This document shows positions 21,925 to 24,675 of a DNA stretch of 24,675 nucleotides, piece by piece. Both the position numbers and the translations under genes were made by a program. Source of the stretch: JBOGOC01 sp050747525. GTDB taxonomy: Bacteria; Acidobacteriota; Polarisedimenticolia; JACPZX01; DASXTC01. The stretch spans positions 1 through 24,675 of the forward strand of contig JBOGOC010000111.1 of assembly GCA_050747525.1 (NCBI GenBank), written 5' to 3'. Every line of letters starts with the position of its first letter. Position 1 is the stretch's first letter. The notes below the pieces were generated by a model. That model made no database searches. It was not told where the DNA came from and saw nothing but the letters and a program-made list of their open reading frames with translations.

Positions 21925-22374
21925 ATGATGCGGAAGGCGTTCTGGGCGTTCCTCCTGCCGCTGGCGATCTGCGGCGCGGCATGGGCGGGCGGCGATCATT
22001 GCAACCACGAGAAGGCGGCCGCGGCCGGCCACGATCATGGCCAGGGCCATCACTGCGCTCTGTCCAAGGGGGTCAGCAAGTCGGCCAAGATGACCGACGA
22101 CGGCGCCGTGGTGACGCTCAAAGGGAAGAACGACGAAGCCGTGAAGGCCATCCAGGAGCACCTGTCGGCCCACACGGAGAAGGGAGAGGGCTCCGATTGC
22201 CCGGACTGCCCCTTCGGCATGCAGGGCGTCAAGGCGACCGTGAAGGTCACCGACAAGGGAGGCGAGGTCACCTTCTCGGGAAGCACCCCCGAGGCGGTCA
22301 AGAGCGTGCAGGAGTGGGCCAGCAAGCCCGCCGGCGCCTGCTGCGGCGACAAGGAAAAGAAGAAGGCCGCCTGA
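21925..22374 (+). CDS. Exported His/Cys-rich, possibly metal-binding protein
   Basis: 149 residues from the ATG at 21925 (a second ATG at 21928 is equally possible). A signal peptide ends at about AWA21. The mature N-terminus is His-rich (GGDHCNHEKAAAAGHDHGQGHHC, eight His/Cys ligands in about 20 residues, given here by positions 25-44). Then comes an alpha-beta region of about 90 residues with two similar halves: KMTDDGAVVTLKGKNDEAVKAIQEH (55-79) and VKVTDKGGEVTFSGSTPEAVKSVQEW (106-131), separated by CPDCPFGM (92-99). It ends with ACCGDKEKKKAA. I do not recognise a named family. The layout suggests a periplasmic sensor, buffer or chaperone for copper, zinc or nickel. Terminated by a strong hairpin. 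Confidence 0.8.
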   Translation: MMRKAFWAFLLPLAICGAAWAGGDHCNHEKAAAAGHDHGQGHHCALSKGVSKSAKMTDDGAVVTLKGKNDEAVKAIQEHLSAHTEKGEGSDCPDCPFGMQGVKATVKVTDKGGEVTFSGSTPEAVKSVQEWASKPAGACCGDKEKKKAA

Positions 22375-22398
22375 CCTCGGGCTGACCGAAGAATCTTT

Positions 22399-22435
22399 CG
22401 ACGGGCCTCCGGGTGACCGGAGGCCCGTCGTGTTT
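22399..22435 (+). terminator. Rho-independent-type terminator
   Basis: A perfect 14-bp GC-rich stem (22399-22412 with 22417-22430) with a GTGA loop, followed by TGTTT. It ends the His/Cys-rich gene 25 nt after its stop. The T tract is short. Confidence 0.75.
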
Positions 22436-22445
22436 CAAGGGCGGC

Positions 22446-22451
22446 TATACT
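22446..22451 (+). promoter_or_regulatory. Candidate -10 element of the M2 peptidase gene
   Basis: TATACT matches 5/6 of the consensus and lies 29 nt before the ATG at 22480. No good -35 is present, because that space is occupied by the preceding terminator stem. Low support. Confidence 0.3.
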
Positions 22452-22479
22452 GGCGCCTTCTCGGCTCAGGAGGCCGCCC

Positions 22480-24270
22480 ATGCGCCCAGCGTTGCTGCTT
22501 CTCACGTCCGTGATCGGCATCTCCGTGCTTCAGGCCGCCCCTCCCACCGTGGACGAGGCGCGCGCCTTCCTCGAGCGCACCGACCTCCGCCTGCTCGAGC
22601 TGACCATCATGGCGGCCCGGGCCGGATGGGTGCAGTCCACCTACATCACCCAGGACACGGAGCAGATGGCGGCCGAGGCGGGAAAGAACCTGCTGGCCGC
22701 CCAGATGGAGGCGGCCAAAGAGGCGGCCCGGTTCAAGGACCTCAAGCTCTCCGAGGACATGGCGCGCCAGATCCAGCTGCTCAGGACCTCGATGTCGCTG
22801 GCCGCGCCGGATGACCCCGCCCGGCAGGCCGAGCTGGCGCAGATCGGCGTCGAGATGGAGAGCCTCTACGGAAAAGGAGAGTGGTGCCGCTCCGAGGGGG
22901 AATGCCTCGACATCAACCAGCTCAGCCGCATCCTGGCGGAGAGCCGCGACCCCAAGGAGCTGCTGGACGTGTGGGTCGGGTGGCACGCCATCGCGCCGCC
23001 GCTGCGCCCCAAGTACACCCGCTTCGTGGAGCTGGCCAACGCCGGTTCGCGCGAGCTGGGGTTCGCCGACCTGGGGGCCCTGTGGCGCTCCGGGTACGAC
23101 ATGCCGGCGGACGCCTTCTCGGCCGAGTTGGACCGGATCTGGCAGCAGGTCAAGCCTCTGTATGACGCCCTGCACTGCCACGTGCGCGCGTCGCTGGCCG
23201 CCAAGTACGGCCAGACTCTGGTCCCTCCCGGCAAGCCGATCCCGGCCCACCTGCTGGGGAACATGTGGAGCCAGAGCTGGGCCAACATCTACGACCTGGT
23301 CGGGATTCCGGAAGGGGGCGGCCCGGGCTTCGACCTGACGAAGCAGCTGCTGGACCGCAAGGTGGACGCGCTGGGAATGGTTCGCTACGGCGAAGGCTTC
23401 TTCTCGTCGCTGGGGCTCGAGCCCATGCCGGCCACGTTCTGGGAGCGCTCCATGTTCGTGAAGCCCCAGGACCGCGACGTGGTGTGCCACGCCAGCGCGT
23501 GGGACATCGACCAGGAAGACGACCTCCGCATCAAGATGTGCATCGAGATCAACGCGGAGGACTTCTCCACCGTCCACCACGAGTTGGGACACCTCTACTA
23601 CGACCGTGCCTACAGCAAGCAGCCGTTCATCTATCGCCAGGGAGCCAACGACGGATTCCACGAAGGGGTGGGCGACACCCTCGCGCTCTCCATCACCCCG
23701 TCCTACCTGGTCAAGCTGGGCCTGCTGGACAAGGCCCCCGCCGGCTCGGGGGACCTGGGCCTTCTGATGAACATGGCCCTGGACAAGGTGGCCTTCCTGC
23801 CGTTCGGCCTGCTGGTTGACCAGTGGCGCTGGAAGGTCTTCTCCGGCGAGATCCCCCCCGACCGGTACAACGCCGGATGGTGGGAGCTGCGCCGCAAGTA
23901 CCAGGGGATCGACGCCCCGGTAGCGCGCAGCGAGAAGGACTTCGATCCCGGGGCCAAGTACCACGTCCCCGGCAACACCCCATACACGCGGTACTTCCTG
24001 GCGAGCATCTACCAGTTCCAGTTCCATCGCGCGCTGTGCCGCACGGCGGGGTTCACCGGCCCGCTGCACCAGTGCTCCATCTACGGCAACAAGGAAGCGG
24101 GGGAGCGGCTGGAGAAGATGCTGGAGATGGGCTCGAGCCGCCCCTGGCCCGAAGCCTTGGCCGCCCTCACCGGCGAGACGAAGCTGGACGCCACCGCGAT
24201 CCTCGACTACTTCGCGCCGCTCAAGCAGTGGCTCGACGAGCAGAACAAGAACCGCACCTGCGGCTGGTAG
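22480..24270 (+). CDS. M2 family metallopeptidase (ACE-like peptidyl-dipeptidase)
   Basis: 596 residues from the ATG at 22480 (AGGAGG upstream). A signal peptide of about 19 residues precedes TVDEARAFLERTD. The zinc site is HELGH (His367, Glu368, His371) with third ligand Glu395 in GFHEGVGD, exactly 28 residues after the first His as in human ACE (383/387/411). Conserved family elements include GNMWSQSWANIYDLV (substrate groove), the QGANDGFHE stretch and a late PFG...DQWRW segment. The length fits a single-domain bacterial enzyme. It is expected to act outside the cytoplasm and release dipeptides from the C-terminus of peptides. It is flanked by a terminator upstream and the inverted repeat region downstream, so it is probably monocistronic. 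Confidence 0.95.
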   Translation: MRPALLLLTSVIGISVLQAAPPTVDEARAFLERTDLRLLELTIMAARAGWVQSTYITQDTEQMAAEAGKNLLAAQMEAAKEAARFKDLKLSEDMARQIQLLRTSMSLAAPDDPARQAELAQIGVEMESLYGKGEWCRSEGECLDINQLSRILAESRDPKELLDVWVGWHAIAPPLRPKYTRFVELANAGSRELGFADLGALWRSGYDMPADAFSAELDRIWQQVKPLYDALHCHVRASLAAKYGQTLVPPGKPIPAHLLGNMWSQSWANIYDLVGIPEGGGPGFDLTKQLLDRKVDALGMVRYGEGFFSSLGLEPMPATFWERSMFVKPQDRDVVCHASAWDIDQEDDLRIKMCIEINAEDFSTVHHELGHLYYDRAYSKQPFIYRQGANDGFHEGVGDTLALSITPSYLVKLGLLDKAPAGSGDLGLLMNMALDKVAFLPFGLLVDQWRWKVFSGEIPPDRYNAGWWELRRKYQGIDAPVARSEKDFDPGAKYHVPGNTPYTRYFLASIYQFQFHRALCRTAGFTGPLHQCSIYGNKEAGERLEKMLEMGSSRPWPEALAALTGETKLDATAILDYFAPLKQWLDEQNKNRTCGW

Positions 24271-24288
24271 CGGACGCTCTTCAGGCCC

Positions 24289-24471
24289 GGTGGGCGCGGC
24301 GGCGGAGAGTGGTTGCCGGGGACGTTCGCCGTCGTGGCGTTGGCCACGACGGCCCGCTTCCGCCTTCGCCCTCGCTCGCTGGCCGCGCACAAGCGCGCGC
24401 GGCCAACGCTCGCTCGACCCGGCTCAGGCTCCAGAGAGCCCCGGCAACCACTCTCCGCCGCCGCGCCCACC
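24289..24471. repeat. 183-bp element bounded by perfect 33-bp inverted repeats
   Basis: 24289-24321 and 24439-24471 are exact reverse complements over 33 bp. The interior contains a second perfect hairpin, 24328-24338 with 24343-24353 (11-bp stem, 4-nt loop GTTG), and a GC-rich near-palindrome around 24381-24402. No protein gene is supported; the short frames on both strands that begin alike are a consequence of the inverted repeat. No target-site duplication is visible at the flanks. It could be a MITE-like or REP-like mobile element, a structured RNA, or the terminator of the M2 peptidase gene, which ends 18 nt before it. Confidence 0.75.
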
Positions 24472-24621
24472 TGCCACTAACACAGCCTCCGTGGTATGGC
24501 CTTGGTTCTTCTCGCCTCGCTTACGTGAAAGAACATGACCTCCGCCACGGTCTTGGTTTTTCTCGCCAGGAGGACGGGGCAGATGCGGATGAACTGGGTG
24601 GAGTGACGAGGCGGCCCCGGT
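24472..24621. other. Gene-free stretch between repeat copies
   Basis: Apart from the 19-bp direct repeat pair, I see no gene, promoter or terminator in this 150 bp. Together with the repeats, the whole 24271-24675 region (405 bp) lacks any supported coding sequence. Confidence 0.6.
24498..24567 (+). repeat. Pair of 19-bp imperfect direct repeats
   Basis: 24498-24516 and 24549-24567 match at 17 of 19 positions (differences are C/T at positions 3 and 11 of the unit) at a distance of 51 bp. They sit in gene-free sequence between the two inverted repeat copies. The function is not apparent. Confidence 0.5.
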
Positions 24622-24675
24622 GGGGAGTGGTTTCCGGGGCCCTCTGAGGACGAGCCGGGTCGCGCGAGCGTTGGC
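24622..24675 (+). repeat. Partial second copy of the inverted repeat element, cut by the window edge
   Basis: This stretch aligns with the reverse complement of about 24403-24460 at roughly 85 percent over 55 bp, including GGGAGTGGTT, CCGGGG, the GAGCCGGGTCG core and GCGAGCGTTGGC. It therefore represents a diverged copy in opposite orientation, which continues beyond the window. Its presence shows that the element is repeated and not just a terminator. Confidence 0.65.

Noticed and set aside
22435..24390. 651-codon minus-strand frame opposite the M2 peptidase
   Set aside because: Shadow of a gene with exact zinc ligand spacing; the antisense product has no recognisable domain.
24207..24538. 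Two short opposite-strand frames beginning alike (MGAAAESGCRG)
   Set aside because: The shared start comes from the perfect inverted repeat; no ribosome binding site and one overlaps the M2 gene end.

Overview
The window (24,675 bp) is a very GC-rich chromosomal segment of an aerobic, respiring, Gram-negative-type bacterium. Evidence is multiheme c-type cytochromes, a probable lipoprotein, a twin-arginine motif and an A1-type cytochrome c oxidase. There is no rRNA or other clear marker. Alternative complex III parts, a cupredoxin-led oxidase operon and a Kelch/MopE-type surface protein would fit Acidobacteriota, Eisenbacteria or Gemmatimonadota-like lineages, but that placement is a guess.

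Layout. At 1-793 there is the C-terminal part of an HNH nuclease and a DUF1428 protein, both on +. At 805-9893 there is one tightly coupled minus-strand operon of seven genes: ActA-like pentaheme cytochrome, ActB-like Mo/Fe-S protein, ActE-like monoheme lipoprotein, a CydA-like membrane protein of about 14 helices, and three further c-type cytochromes. At 10138-15256 a divergent plus-strand operon encodes an amicyanin-like cupredoxin, CoxI, CoxIII, CoxIV, a small CSVCYG membrane protein, CoxII and a four-helix membrane protein. At 15258-17983 (-) lies a Kelch/MopE secreted protein broken by an apparent frameshift. From 18118 to 21823 are small housekeeping or stress genes: zinc ribbon, two cupins, Tag and Mug DNA glycosylases, an NAD(P)-binding protein, DUF1330 and a VOC protein. 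At 21925-22374 is a His/Cys-rich exported protein followed by a strong terminator. At 22480-24270 is an ACE-like M2 metallopeptidase. The last 405 bp are gene-free and carry a perfect 33-bp inverted repeat element plus part of a second copy.

The most interesting system is the minus-strand operon. It keeps the periplasmic parts of alternative complex III (ActA, ActB, ActE) but has no NrfD-like quinol subunits (ActC, ActF) and no ActD. In their place is a cytochrome bd subunit I homologue that has no CydB, essentially no Q-loop, and a proline where E. coli CydA has Glu99. With ten c-type heme sites in the operon, this looks like a cytochrome c-linked, bd-superfamily respiratory complex. It stands back to back with a classical aa3 oxidase across a 244-bp shared promoter region. 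Families of the bd superfamily lacking the quinol site are already known from sequence surveys; the assembly with ActA/ActB/ActE is the part worth testing.
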